Below, piece by piece: positions 25,501 through 37,018 of a DNA stretch of 64,000 bases (position 1 is the first letter of the stretch; each line of letters opens with the position of its first letter). Source of the DNA: Symsagittifera roscoffensis (taxonomy: Eukaryota > Xenacoelomorpha > Acoela > Convolutidae); NCBI RefSeq assembly GCF_963678635.1, contig NC_087063.1, forward strand, positions 7,906,386 to 7,970,385, written 5' to 3'. The translations under genes were made by a program, and so were the position numbers. A model generated the notes under the pieces. It did not search any database and had not been told where the DNA came from. It saw only the letters and a list, made by a program, of their open reading frames with translations.

Positions 25501-27299
25501 CCGACAAATTGGATCCCTCAATCGCTCAAATTCCCACCCCGCCAACCTCCAAATTCAAATCCCAATTTTCCCACTTTTTGCTTTCCCGCCACCCGATTCT
25601 CTAGTTATTAATATACCATCCAGCATGAATTCTGACACTAACTCAGATATTTCAGTTTTTCATACCATCTCACAATTCAATAACTCCGATGTAGAAACTC
25701 CCGACGAATTCGCAGAATCCGAACCATCTCCCTCTACCCATACTCAGACCAACTCTTCAGCTTGATCAAAACCCCCCTTTCGACCCATCCAAACCAGTCA
25801 TCCACCCCATCCCTTTCCACTCCCTCTTACGCTTCCCAAGTAACCCCAACCTATTCTCCATTTAATTCCGACAGATCGCATAATAACTCCCCAGATAACA
25901 TTCAAATTTCCGAAGAACTTGACAATTTTATTACACTACAACAACAATTAACATATCCCCACACTCTACGATACATCAACTATCATCAACAGTAACATCA
26001 TCAAATCCACAAACACCTACAATACTTTCAGATTACACTCCATCATTAGCTCAATCATCCACATCCACCGAAACACCTACCAGCACTCACCGAGCTTACC
26101 GCACTTTTAAACGAAAATTTCCAAATCACCCACTTACAATTAAACCCGGAACAGCCAGAGAATATATCAACCACCCAGATCACACAAACACAAAAAATTA
26201 CCTTCAAATAACCTTACCCTCATTTCCACAATATACCTTAAATACTTCTACCACTACTAATGAAACACGAAAATTTGTCGATGAGCACGTTTTAATGCCA
26301 AAAATTCATTGGACAGCTTACTACAATTATACTAACCCCTCTTATCTACCACTCACTAATACTAATGAAAATATCGAGAAAAACAAAAATATACTATATA
26401 GACTCACCACATCATTAACACCTCGACAACTTACTTACGTTGGAAGTTTTTTAACAACATTCACCGCACCCCGAGCTAACGATTTCTCAATAGAACACTA
26501 CGATCATAATATCATCCGTCCTAATCAAGATCGATTTTTAGACGAAGACCGCTTTGCAAACCCGCAACTAACAGAAAAATTCTTCATCAAAACGTCATAT
26601 GTATTCACACTTAATATTTTTGCTAGAAAATAAGATCACATCATTTCTGAAGCACTAACTGATATTCAAGCTTACGAAAATTTTAAAGGAAAATTTCAGT
26701 TATTTTTACTAACCTTTCACTTCCTTGCACCACATGAACGCGATTTGCACTGTTCACACGACATTATGTTACGCACTAAACAGACTCATACATATACATA
26801 ATATCGCTTGATACAAAATCTTTTTGATTTACATACTCCATCAAGACAACCACACCATCGTTTTCAGTTTCTTAACTCGAAGTACACTTCACCATTTTTT
26901 CTTAATTTCACCTATTGCATCAAGGATACTAACCTCCACGGCATCCTCCGCAATTATGACCCAGTAACACAAATGTATATATTTTGTCCCATCACGAAGA
27001 CCTTCAATGATGACGAATCAAGACCCTTCATTATCCCACATAAGCTCATACAACCTAACGAAATACCCATACTAAAATTAATTCATAACACTAAATTTAA
27101 TCATAAAATTTGCAACCTAATCCAAAACACACCTCATGAATTCGCAGTAGGTACAGAAGAAATAAACACCATCAAGGCACTTCAATTGCTTTGGCCACTG
27201 CTGCAAACTAAAAATGTCATACGCATACTAGCCAAGTTGTTAAAAACATCAGACTTGATTCACGACCTCTTCCCACATGGCTTTTTCCCAGATGAATAA
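25496..27299 (+). pseudogene. orfX, copy 2
   Basis: Same gene as 2479-4289. 25496-25765 and 25762-25995 give the low-complexity N-terminal part in two frames. 26295-26633 and 26808-27299 give the C-terminal part, broken by TAA at 26631-26633 and a second stop near 26,800. The segment about 26,570-27,010 is nearly identical to copy 1 while flanking parts diverge clearly, which suggests gene conversion between copies. Ends FFPDE, with the intron donor directly after the stop. Confidence 0.7.
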
Positions 27300-27300
27300 G

Positions 27301-27384
27301 GTAAATATGAATTAAATTAATTTAAACTAATAAATTCAAAATTGTACTAACCATTTTCTATCAATGTTTATTTTATTCTTTTAG
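27301..27384 (+). other. Predicted intron after orfX stop, retroelement copy 2
   Basis: AAG|GTAAAT donor, conserved TACTAAC, TTCTTTTAG acceptor, 84 nt. Flanks have diverged from copy 1 but the three splice signals are kept. Confidence 0.6.
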
Positions 27385-28948
27385 TCTTCACACCACAATC
27401 ATCTACAAAACAGAAAAAAGACAAATAAAAATACAAACTTGTTATTTTATAAAAAAAAACTCTAGTAATTTATAGTAATTTAATTTTTATTTGTTTCCCC
27501 AAGAAGCAGTAAAATTAAATACGATGAAAATTTATAATTTTAAACTTCCCCAAAAGCAGTAAAATTCCATTTCTAATCAATAAATTCATAAAATGAGAAA
27601 GCAGTACTAACCTTTCCAATATTTTCATTTATTCGCACAAGAATTCTATCCAAACTCGCACAGCTCGCCCACGAAGAATTGTTTGAATAATGATTTTATG
27701 TTTCAAGATTTCACTAACAACAACTCTAACAAGCAATAACAAGTTTCAAACTTTTCTTTAATCCGGTTGGAGAGGAATTATATACTAAACCAAACTAACC
27801 AACGCAGCTTACTAAACACCACAAACCATAAAATAACAGCATGACTAAGAAAAGAACACCTACGGTACCCAAATGGGATTAAACCAGCCTAAAACTGGAT
27901 AATTTACTCTTTTAAAGACTATTACCAAGTCTAAAAATGAAATAATAAAACACCAAAAAGTTGTAAGACAAATCCAAACCAAAAACAATTTGATTTTTGA
28001 AAAAAGGACACAACCAAAGTAACATACGAAGGACTAGGAAAAACCAACATAAAACGTTATCACATAACAGGACCTCTCAAGGAAACAGCATGAAATCATA
28101 CTCCCACCAAAGAAGGACGTCCTGAGAATGCTTATAGCCGGCCTAACCCACCGCGCTACACCCACGCTTTGTGACCACAGTTCAATTTTTAATAAGAGGT
28201 ACTCAAGGGTGAATAACTCTTCAAAATAACTGAACTAAAATAAAACGCTTTCGTGAAAACAACTAACTAAGATCATGACTAAAAACCAAATTAACAAAAA
28301 TTTATAAAAAGTAAATCATAATATGCAGTATATAGATCATACACAACAACAGAGCTGAACATCCAAAGTTTAGATGATCCCATCACACTCGAACAAAAGA
28401 ATGGCTAAACACAACCGACATGCCGTCCACAATCACGACTCAAAGGATTAGAGTACGACTTGACTTCGAAGAAAAAGAATTCATTGAACTAGACCAATGA
28501 CCACCTCGATGTTCAAGTATACGTACAGATCCGAGTTACAAGGCATCCCTTCCAAACACGATTTTCACGCCATTACCAGACGAGGCTGCACACAAAACAG
28601 TTCTCTACTAAGACAGAAAAATCTGACATAGCAGACCATTTTGAAATCGGATTGATTTCATTGGGGATCACAGTCGTTGTCGAATGACAAAATAACAACT
28701 TCCTATCCCTGATTCCAACGTCCTGGAACGTTCTTCTTCAAGAAGAACCGGATAAGAAAATGATGTTCGCCAAATACCACCTTCAATTACAGAAAGAAAG
28801 ATAGTTCTAAAAACTCTGTAAACCCCGGATGGGTGGAACCTGATCTAAACTACATTTTATTATTGGATAAATTAGATATTTTACCACTGTAAAATATTTA
28901 ATATTAACCAATAATATTCCATCAAACTAACAACCCATTTATTTGTAA

Positions 28949-28976
28949 GTGCTGAAATTACTTGTAATTTCAGCAC
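28949..28976. repeat. 13-bp inverted repeat, third copy
   Basis: Perfect, identical to 10614-10641. Confidence 0.85.
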
Positions 28977-30084
28977 CAGAGAGATTAGAATTTAACTTAG
29001 AAATTAGTTACCTCTCCAAGAGAACTTCAGCAGTCGCAATAAGCCAGTATACTCTAGATCTATTGAGCCTAGCACTAGTTAAACACCCTCAGACTAATAT
29101 ATATAAGAGTAGGGTTAGGATCGGTATTAGACTAAGAAGTTGCACGAATCTATCCGGCCGAAAATAAGATAGCGTGACGAGCAGACGGTGTACCCTATCC
29201 GAAATTACTCTATGAGTTATACACCCTACATCTAAACTCATAATGATACGCTGCATCATAACTTCGGGAAAAACCCACCGCGCTAGAACACACGCTTTGT
29301 GACACACTCTTTATTTTTGATAAGAGGTACTCAAGTGTGAGAAACTCTTTTAAAATAACTGAACTAAAATAAAAAGCTTTTGCGATAAAAACTAATAAAA
29401 AATCGTAACTAAAAGAAGAACTAACTAAACATTTACTTATGTAAATTCTATAATGCAGTAATATAGACCATACACAGTCACGAAGACGAGCATCAAGCAG
29501 CTAGGACGACCTCATCACACACACCCCACAGAATGGCTGAACACAACCGATATGCCGCACACAACCACAAGTCAAAGGATTTGAAGTAAGACTTGACTCC
29601 GAAGCAAAGAACTTCATTGAAACAGACCAATGACCAGCTCAATCTTCAAGTATACGTACAGATCCGAGTTACAAGGCATTCCCTCCAAACTCGAGCTTCA
29701 CGCCATTCCCAAACCAGATCGAAACACAGTTCTCCACACCGATCAAGAACAGACGATCGTAACAAACCAATTGGAAATCAGATTGATTTTGATTGATGGT
29801 CTCAGTCATCGTTGAATGACAAAACAACCCCAATGATTCCAGCTTCCTGCAGCTCACACCTCCAAAGACGGAATGGAAATGGTGCTCGCGAAATACAAAC
29901 GATCATCATCCATCCTCCATTACAGAAAGAAATCAAAAGAATAAAAACACTGTAAACCCCGGATGGGTGGAACCTGATCCAAACTATATATTATTTTTAG
30001 TTATAAATTAGAAATTTTATTTCTATAAATTATTAAAGACTAACCAATCCCACTCCATCAAACCAATAACCCACTTATTTGTAA

Positions 30085-30112
30085 GTGGTGAAATTACTTG
30101 TAATTTCAGCAC
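30085..30112. repeat. 13-bp inverted repeat, fourth copy
   Basis: One mismatch in the left arm (GTGGTGAAATTAC). Confidence 0.8.
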
Positions 30113-30442
30113 CAGAGCATTTTGAATTTAACTTACAACCTAGTTGCTTTCTCCGAGAGACCGACTCGTAACAAAATCAGTATACTCTAGATCTATTGAG
30201 ACTAAGAGGTATGAGTAAGATTAAGATCGGTATTAGACTAAAAAGTTGCACGAATCTATCCGGCCGAAAATAAGATAGCGTGATGAGCAGACGGTGTACC
30301 TTATCTGAAATTACTCTATGAGTTAGACTTTCCATCACAACTAATCTGGTGCGACCATAAGTCTCGAATAAGACCTTAAGGAACAAAGTAGCTTAGAACT
30401 AACTAAAAAGATATTAGATTTAGACAAAAAACATTCTCAAAA

Positions 30443-30676
30443 ATGTTACACGACAATAATTTAATTGAATTGTCTCTAAGACTCAATAGATCAGAGCCAT
30501 TCATCCGAACGATACGAGAACTACCCGGTGTTGGAAAAAAACCGCGGACAAAAGAAGATATACGACTACAACAGAACTTACCCATAAGTTTCATGGTCGT
30601 ACGGCAAACGCCAACACAAACTTTTATATTTAGAGTTTTATTAGCATTGAATTTAGATTTTCATTTGCAAACTTAA
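30443..30676 (+). CDS. 77-codon conserved small ORF in the putative LTR
   Basis: Begins MLHDNNLIELSLRL and is basic. It contains IRELPGVGKKPRT, which has the look of a helix-hairpin-helix turn (LPGVGKK); that may be chance. A broken relative lies at 11226-11441 with mostly conservative differences, which argues for past coding. No known product recognised. Confidence 0.4.
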   Translation: MLHDNNLIELSLRLNRSEPFIRTIRELPGVGKKPRTKEDIRLQQNLPISFMVVRQTPTQTFIFRVLLALNLDFHLQT

Positions 30677-30975
30677 TATCTTTGAACAATATTTACAGGT
30701 GCAACACTTATTATTGTACAATAACGACTGATAAAAACATCCCTAGTCGTTCCCTTTAATCTGCAGTAAATTTAAAAAGATATCTAGAAAAAAATGTTTA
30801 TTGAAAATAAAAAATAAAAAATAGTTAGTAAACACACAAATTGTTAGTTATATGTAAATCATCGCTTCATCTCAGCTTCATCACATAAAACATAACAGCA
30901 AATCATAAACTCACTAACATCATCAAAAACTAACAAATTCAAACTTTTTATAAAATAAAGTTTAATTTAAAACAA

Positions 30976-31197
30976 AAAGGGCTATCCTATCCTATCCTTT
31001 TTTATCTTATTTCTTATTTTTACTTAAAACTAAACCTTTTCGTCTTTATGGCGCCGGTCTATTTAACTTAAAACAAGGTTTGCTGAATTTTCCATGTTTA
31101 CAAATGTACAGCCGTAATTTCAAGTAACAAGGCATTTCAGCCGACATTTTTAAGTGAAAAGATTTTATTGATCAGTTTTATCAAGTTTTCTCCTTTT
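30976..31197. other. Junction between retroelement and Polinton region
   Basis: Short (CTATC)n run at about 30,981-30,997, otherwise AT-rich; no gene seen. Confidence 0.5.
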
Positions 31198-33412
31198 TTA
31201 CTTACTAGAACTAACAGACGCTTCCGTTAGAATGAATGGGTTATTGATAGGCGGAGGGTCTCTTGAACTGCTAGCTGCGCTTTCTTCTTGAAGCTTTTCC
31301 TCCGAATAGCTTTCTTGAAGGAAGCCCCAATCTGGGACCCAGAATTCCGATGATTGCCAGCTTTCGCTGTTTTCGCTGCTATAGGTCGGGGTATTTGTCA
31401 ACTGTGAGTTTTCCCACTCGCCTTCTTCCGCAATGACCTCGATAAACACACTTTCTTTGGTAGACCTGTGCCCAAGGGGCAATGTAGCTATCCCGTCGAA
31501 TAGTAAGAACCGCTTACGATCGAACGGTGAAAGGGCAATTCGGTTCTGCGCTATGGTTATGTTGGTATGGGTTTTCGATTTCATTGAGAAGTTGTATATA
31601 CGAGGGGTTTTTCCACGCAATAATGTTTCCCTGAACCTCTGGTGTGTAGGCTGCTGTTGGGAGTGTTGCACCACTCTTTTTGCACTCCTTTTGCTATTTG
31701 AATCTAAATGAAGAACAGCGATTAGCCCATAAACATATTTCAGCTTCGTAAGCCCATAAAAGTTCGCAAGCCCAGTTCTAGTGTTAATATCGAAAACTGT
31801 TCCCAAATCTGAATATTTTAAAGACTCGATATTTAATAAATATCCAATTTTTTTCAATTCCAAAATGTTTAAATATCTTAATTCATTCCAAATCAGAAAA
31901 ATTCCAAATCGTGTCATTATCAAAATATCTTTCCATGTCAAAAATTTAAATTTCTTCACGTCAAAAGTTACAAAAAGGCGTTTGTGGTGAGTATTTATTT
32001 AAAACATTTTAAATGATGAATAGTTCTTCAGTTCAAGTTTCAAAATGAAGAATCAGAGCCTTTCAGGGCTAGTTATGTCTGATTTAAATTGACAGGGATC
32101 AACAAAAGTTTTTAATTTGGTCCCAACAAGATTCAAAACCCCAATGGATGAAACCCTTAATGTAAAGAAATAGAGGGGACTTGGAGAGGTGCTTTTTTCC
32201 AATACTAACCTGCATATTTAAACCAGTAGAGCTTTGATTTCAACGCGATGAGTTCTTCATTAGTTTTTCTCGCCGCCTCGTCCTTAAATTTCAAAACAAC
32301 CTTCTTATTCACATTGCTGGATAAGAAGTGATCGCTTGGGTAATTGGAAAAATCGAAATTATCGCTCAGTTGTTGCAGATCTGCGTATACGTCTTCGGTT
32401 TTTATCGCATAAATAAACGAATCAGTTCAAGGTTCATGTTTGCTTTCATTTGCCGATAATGAAAGTAAAACATGAATCTTTTCGACAAATCCAAAATACT
32501 TGCACCAATTATCATGGGTTTGTCCCGCAAAATACTCGTTACAGCGAAACCAACAGTAGCAACTTCCTCGTCGATTATCTGGAAGCTTTTCATCGTGCTC
32601 AAAGCTGTTTTTTGAAGCAATTCTCTTTCGTTCCTAATAATTTCTAGTTTTTTGCATCCTAGTTTTGTTTCCATAGTTTTTCCGAATGCTGATTTTACGA
32701 TGAGCTTGTAAATGTTCTCTTCAAATTTGTTGCGCGCTGACATTATCAATCGAGAGTTCTTCAGGTATACTGAGATCCACTTCCAAAATGTATCCCCACT
32801 CAGAGTTATCGTCGGTTTGCAAAATATGTTCGAACTTTCCTCAACTTTTGAAAAATCTTTGATGGGAAGGGGACAGTGTTTCTTAATACCCCCGTATAAA
32901 TTGTTAGCGTCTGTTTTCAATAGATAGCTAGAGGGCTCTTCAGGGTTGTAGTCTTCGAGGTATTTGTTGTTGGCTTTAAGAAAACGGCGTGCATATATCG
33001 ATGACATTCCTCTCCGAATCATTTTTTGAACCATGTTGAAATGCTCCCTTTCAGTAATTAACTTGAGATCTGCATTGCAGACTTTTGAGAAATCGCCCGA
33101 GAGGTTACTAGCCGTGGAGTAGCATGCACAATCTAATCCGTACGTTTCGTACCAAACTTCACGAAAGGCTTCGAATACTGAAGCGAGTAGTAGTACGTCC
33201 GTTGCTAGGTATACATCATGGTACTCGCCTAGTGATGCGCATTTCATTTCGGCGAAAACTTGAATGTCATGGTAGTACTGATTTTTCGGAACACTTATTT
33301 CACCTCCCTGTAAAGTGTTGCTCCACATTTTTCTAGATGGCAGTCGAGTTTTTCGAAATTTTTCAAAACTACTTAAGTATGAATACGGGTAGAAACCTTT
33401 TTGTTTTAGCAA
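31198..33412 (-). pseudogene. polB: Polinton-type family B DNA polymerase, C-terminal part
   Basis: Reading downward, 33412-32402 holds the exonuclease III-type motif (YLATDVLLL), motif A (TDANNLYG, Asp168 of this piece) and motif B with Asn replaced (KLIVKSAFG). Roughly 100 residues expected between motifs A and B are missing. At about 32,415 a deletion removes most of the YxDTD motif C and shifts the frame; the following frame continues from DSFIYAIKT to about 32,210. After a predicted 506-nt intron the last exon (31703-31198) holds the C-terminal signature ALSPFDRKRF followed by a Ser/Glu-rich tail. The protein-primed polymerase family replicates Polinton DNA. This copy cannot be active and lacks its N-terminus. 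Confidence 0.85.
31704..32209 (-). other. Predicted 506-nt intron in the polymerase C-terminal part
   Basis: Minus-strand donor CAG|GTTAGT at 32209 and acceptor TTCATTTAG|AT ending at 31704. Joining preserves reading frame into the conserved C-terminal block. Confidence 0.6.
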
Positions 33413-33462
33413 TGCTATTTGTTCTTACATGAGTTGTCAGTTGAGTTGTTAAAAGAATTGTT

Positions 33463-33840
33463 TTAGTTGACAGCAATTTTTTCTTTTTCCATCAGGGTTC
33501 CCGATAGGTGATATTTACTGTAACCCAATATTAGATGTTTGAAAGATGAGAGCAGACAAGGTACAACGAAAGTGGTTGAAGTCATTTTGTTCACTACGTT
33601 GACACAATCTTTTGTTACTGCCATGTGAACATGGATGTGGGGAGGGGTATTGTCGAGCAATTGGGCGCAATACTCGTTGTTGTGAATTGAATGGGTTGCA
33701 AAGGCAAAATTGTGTTTAGAGGGAGTAGTGAGGCGTCGGGTTCATTGTTCAGAATAAAAAACTTAAAATTCTTTCGAATTTTTTTTTAAATTCTGGCGAC
33801 TGCTGATACATTGCTTCAACCATTCTGTTGGTTAAATCCA
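33463..33840 (-). pseudogene. Polinton ORF of unknown function (MVEAM-type), minus copy
   Basis: Starts near 33,823 with MVEAMYQQSPE. A frameshift near 33,690 is followed by an open 65-codon end. A second, plus-strand copy lies at 43375-43950. It abuts the polymerase remnant. No domain recognised. Confidence 0.5.
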
Positions 33841-33845
33841 ATTAT

Positions 33846-34399
33846 TCAGTAGATTTTTTCTGTTTCAGGCAACTCACTTTTTATGATTCGACACTTTTTA
33901 TGATTCGAGTATTCATCATCCGCGTCGTTTTCATCACCACTTTCAGCACATTCTTTTTCGGGACGGACTGATCGTTTTGACTTGTATCGCCTTTTATGAT
34001 GTTTATCATTTACAGCTGAGGATGAGGAGGAGGAGGTGGAAGAAGATGAAGTCTTTTCACCAGTTTGTTTTTTAACCATTTTTTAATCTTTGAATAATTA
34101 TCTGCCAAAGAATCAAATTCTCTTCTTGTCAAGGTCACGGCTTGAAGACACTTAAACACACCATCTTCATTCTTTTTATACAACTTAGCTGTGATATATG
34201 TACCCGTTTTGTCAAAAGTTTTCGTTCCAACTCGTACAATGCATTTTTCTCCCGAAGATATATCTTGAAAATCATCGTAAAAGTCTGTATCATTTTCTAG
34301 CGACCAGTGCATAGCGGTGGTGGTAACGGTAGTGACTTGTTGGTTCAACTGTTTTATGAAAGAGTAAAATGAATAATGAATTGGATAGAAGATAAACAA
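33846..34399 (-). pseudogene. Polinton ORF of unknown function with basic and acidic tail
   Basis: 34399-34010 (129 codons) followed, in another frame, by 34079-33846. That second piece has a Ser run, then a basic RRYKSKRS patch and an acidic Asp/Glu/Asn stretch. The basic-acidic end has a relative on the plus strand at 43190-43304, again directly before the MVEAM-type gene, so the two genes are neighbours in both copies. The overlap of frames marks an indel. No function known to me. Confidence 0.45.
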
Positions 34400-34603
34400 A
34401 TCTCTATGGTAAACTTAAGCTCCATGAGGGACATCTATATAATTTTAGTGGTTAGAAATTTATGAGGCATCAAAACTTTTATTAAACCTGTCATTTTTGT
34501 CTGGCACTCCTTAAGTAGCTTGTAAATCAGCATATACATTCACGTCGGTACACATGTAATTCCTTTGATGTGGTCAGCTGCATGCCTCAATGTCTAGGAG
34601 GCA

Positions 34604-34610
34604 TATAAAA
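34604..34610 (+). promoter_or_regulatory. TATA-like box
   Basis: GCATATAAAAC, about 230 bases before the start of the coding relic at 34,838. It lies in a roughly 440-base divergent gap between that relic and the minus-strand gene ending at 34,399. Confidence 0.3.
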
Positions 34611-34837
34611 CAGGATTAAGGTTTTTCTTTGAAGTATACTTATTCCGGCCTAACTGGAGGGTAATAATTATACTTTTCATAAATTTTAATCTGATTGCCA
34701 GCCACACATGCAGCCGCACCTTTCTCACCCACACATTACACTAGCTTTTGCATAAATTTGAGTTGGTTTCATTCTCTCAATTCTTTTCAAAATTTCGGTC
34801 AGAAGCTTATTTTGTCAAATCAATTTAAAATTAAAAT

Positions 34838-35419
34838 GACTGCTCCTCTACAAATCATTTTCATCTCAGATTATGAGAGAACAATAATCTACCAAACTTA
34901 TAGGAGAGAATCAGTCTCCATTCAACGTCCTCGCCGCCAATCAACAATGGCAAGAGTGGTCAACGAATAGTCAAATAATGCTGCCCAACTATGTGCTCGA
35001 TCACATTGACCTTCTTCGCCAGGAGCGTAAGCGGATGTATGAAAGCCCTACAACCCATCAATCCTACCCGGCTCGCGAAAAGACTGAATTAAACGACACG
35101 GGATACCTCAAAGAATCAACAAGAAAAAAACTTTTTTCGGTATGATTGTGACTCCATACCCCTTTACGAGAACCAAGAGTGATCAATTCGCGATTAAGCT
35201 GAACGCGAGGGCTACTGGGACATTCAAACAACCATATCTTCTCCCGATTCTATTGTTCCTGATCAAGTTACTCCAATCTCCTCTATTTTGTCTTCGGAAC
35301 TAAGCAGTCGAACACAGAGTTCCATCACCCCAGTGGTGGACCTGGCTACTCCTGAAACTCTGCCTGTCAATGCTTGCTACGCACCGAAGAAAAGGAAGAT
35401 AGAGTTTAACAGTTCATGA
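34838..35419 (+). pseudogene. Unknown coding relic with nuclear-localisation-like tail
   Basis: ATG at 34838 (MTAPLQIIF). The sense shifts to a second frame (LDHIDLLRQERKRMYE) ending in TGA near 35,145. A third piece, about 35,186-35,419, is Ser/Thr/Pro-rich and ends YAPKKRKIEFNSS. At least two indels are needed to connect them. The PKKRKIE end resembles a classical nuclear localisation signal. An AATAAA-like sequence follows near 35,582. Divergent from the Polinton genes; no family recognised. Confidence 0.35.
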
Positions 35420-37018
35420 AACTTAAGAAACTTTATTAGATTTTCAACCTTGCAGAGTTTTTTCAGAGTTTTTGTGTTGTTCTGAAGTTTTTATTGAAAG
35501 ATTTATCAAATAATGTAAACAAATTTTTATTGGATAATTGACCTAAACGATGGAATAAAGTTTGTTTTGTTGTTTTCAATCAATAAAAAGAGAATAAAAA
35601 CAAAAGAAAAAGTTAATAGGAGAAAAAAATCAAAATAATTTTAAAAAGTCGGCATAAAAGTCTAAAAAGTATAATTTTTGATAAATTTTTCGTCAAATCT
35701 AACTTTCTTATTTCAGTTCTCTTCAATGCTCATTTCAAAAAATCGTAAAAGATAAACTGAATACTCTTCCTTAGATTTTATCTGAGGATGTTAAAACGAA
35801 AAACATAAAAATGTTTTTGTTATTTTTTTTCATAATAGTATTCAAAAAATAAATATTAACACAGAGAAAGATAAAGAGAGAGAGAGAGAGAACTGACGAT
35901 CCATAAACCCCATTAATATCCCTTTTGGAATATAGCTTTTTCAAAAGAAAGCTATTTATGGATGGGTTCAGCAATTCTGCCGGTTAATCAACCATAGTTA
36001 CTTTTGGCTCTTTACACTCTCTACTTTTGTTTTTGTTTCTCTCTCTAATATGTCTACCGCCTGGTAGGGTTAGTCAAGACTCTTAGACGTAGACTTTAGA
36101 GAGTGTATGAGCCATTATAAAGCTTTATATATATAAAATCACACGTCTATAACAGATTTCACGTTTAATAATACTCATTTTCAGTATTATTTTTTTCTCT
36201 CGATTTTTCAACATGGGTTAGAACCCTGTCCAATACATCACGACAAATTGATTGGACCAGGTTTCATTGGATTTGGAGACAAAAAGTTGTTTTTTGTAAT
36301 TTTTTTTTCACGACAGGAATTTGTACTGAAAATGAAACATCTCAAATTTTTGACCCAACATAACAGTGGGGCAAGCGTTTCAGAGGTTCCTAATGAATAA
36401 AATTGCCGGGTTAGTTTTGCCTACTGCACCAAACGGCCATGCATCAATCTTTTGATGAACTATATGTGAAACTTGTCATAGAATACTAATTTATTTGAGA
36501 AATGAACGAAATTCTCAACTACCATTTATCATTTTTCTCAGGTATGTTTACATGTCTTCCTTGCTTGACTTGATTGGTGGGTTACCATTTTGGTTGAAAC
36601 AAAAAAACTTGACAAAAAATTCAAAAATATTTTCAATATTTAGTCAAGTTGACTCTACAGGGAAGTTGATAATAGCAGTTTTAGGTAAAAGAAATAACAC
36701 TCATGGAATTGTCAACTACTCCAACCACAAGTATTTATACTATTCAATACAATTGTGTCATTTACCCTAAATCGAATTGACAGTCATTTCATAAAACTAT
36801 ATAAAGCCCAAAACTACAACCACTTCATTCACTTCAAAGCCACTGTTGATTTTATGCTTCACCCACGGAATTGAGTTTATTAGGGTCTTAATCCAAATTT
36901 GATTTTTAAAAAACTTTTCACTTCTCGCTTTTGCTTTGTCAAAATTAGCTTTGCTAAAAAATTGATAAACTTCTGGAACAGAATTCTTCTTTCCTGAACT
37001 CTCAATCTCGAACCAACA
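35420..37018. other. Gene-poor stretch with low-complexity DNA
   Basis: Holds an (AG)n run at about 35,872-35,893, an imperfect inverted repeat (36006-36023 with 36097-36113) and a TATATAAAG at about 36,799-36,807, some 210 bases before the zinc-finger gene. Short open frames at 36495-36770 have no supporting feature. Confidence 0.45.

Larger units (their letters stand above)
27990..30975 (+). repeat. Repeat-rich noncoding block of copy 2 (putative 3' LTR)
   Basis: Matches 9,730-11,755 but retains two full internal sub-repeats (about 28,147-29,270 and 29,275-30,340). Within them short stretches keep apparent codon structure (for example MAxHNRYAVHNHN near 28,400 and 29,533), perhaps coding relics. 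Similarity to the upstream block fades at about 30,975, where (CTATC)n and Polinton sequence begin. Confidence 0.55.

Noticed and set aside
36495..36770. 91-codon plus-strand frame
   Set aside because: Low-complexity, no second copy, no motif and no neighbour support; likely chance.
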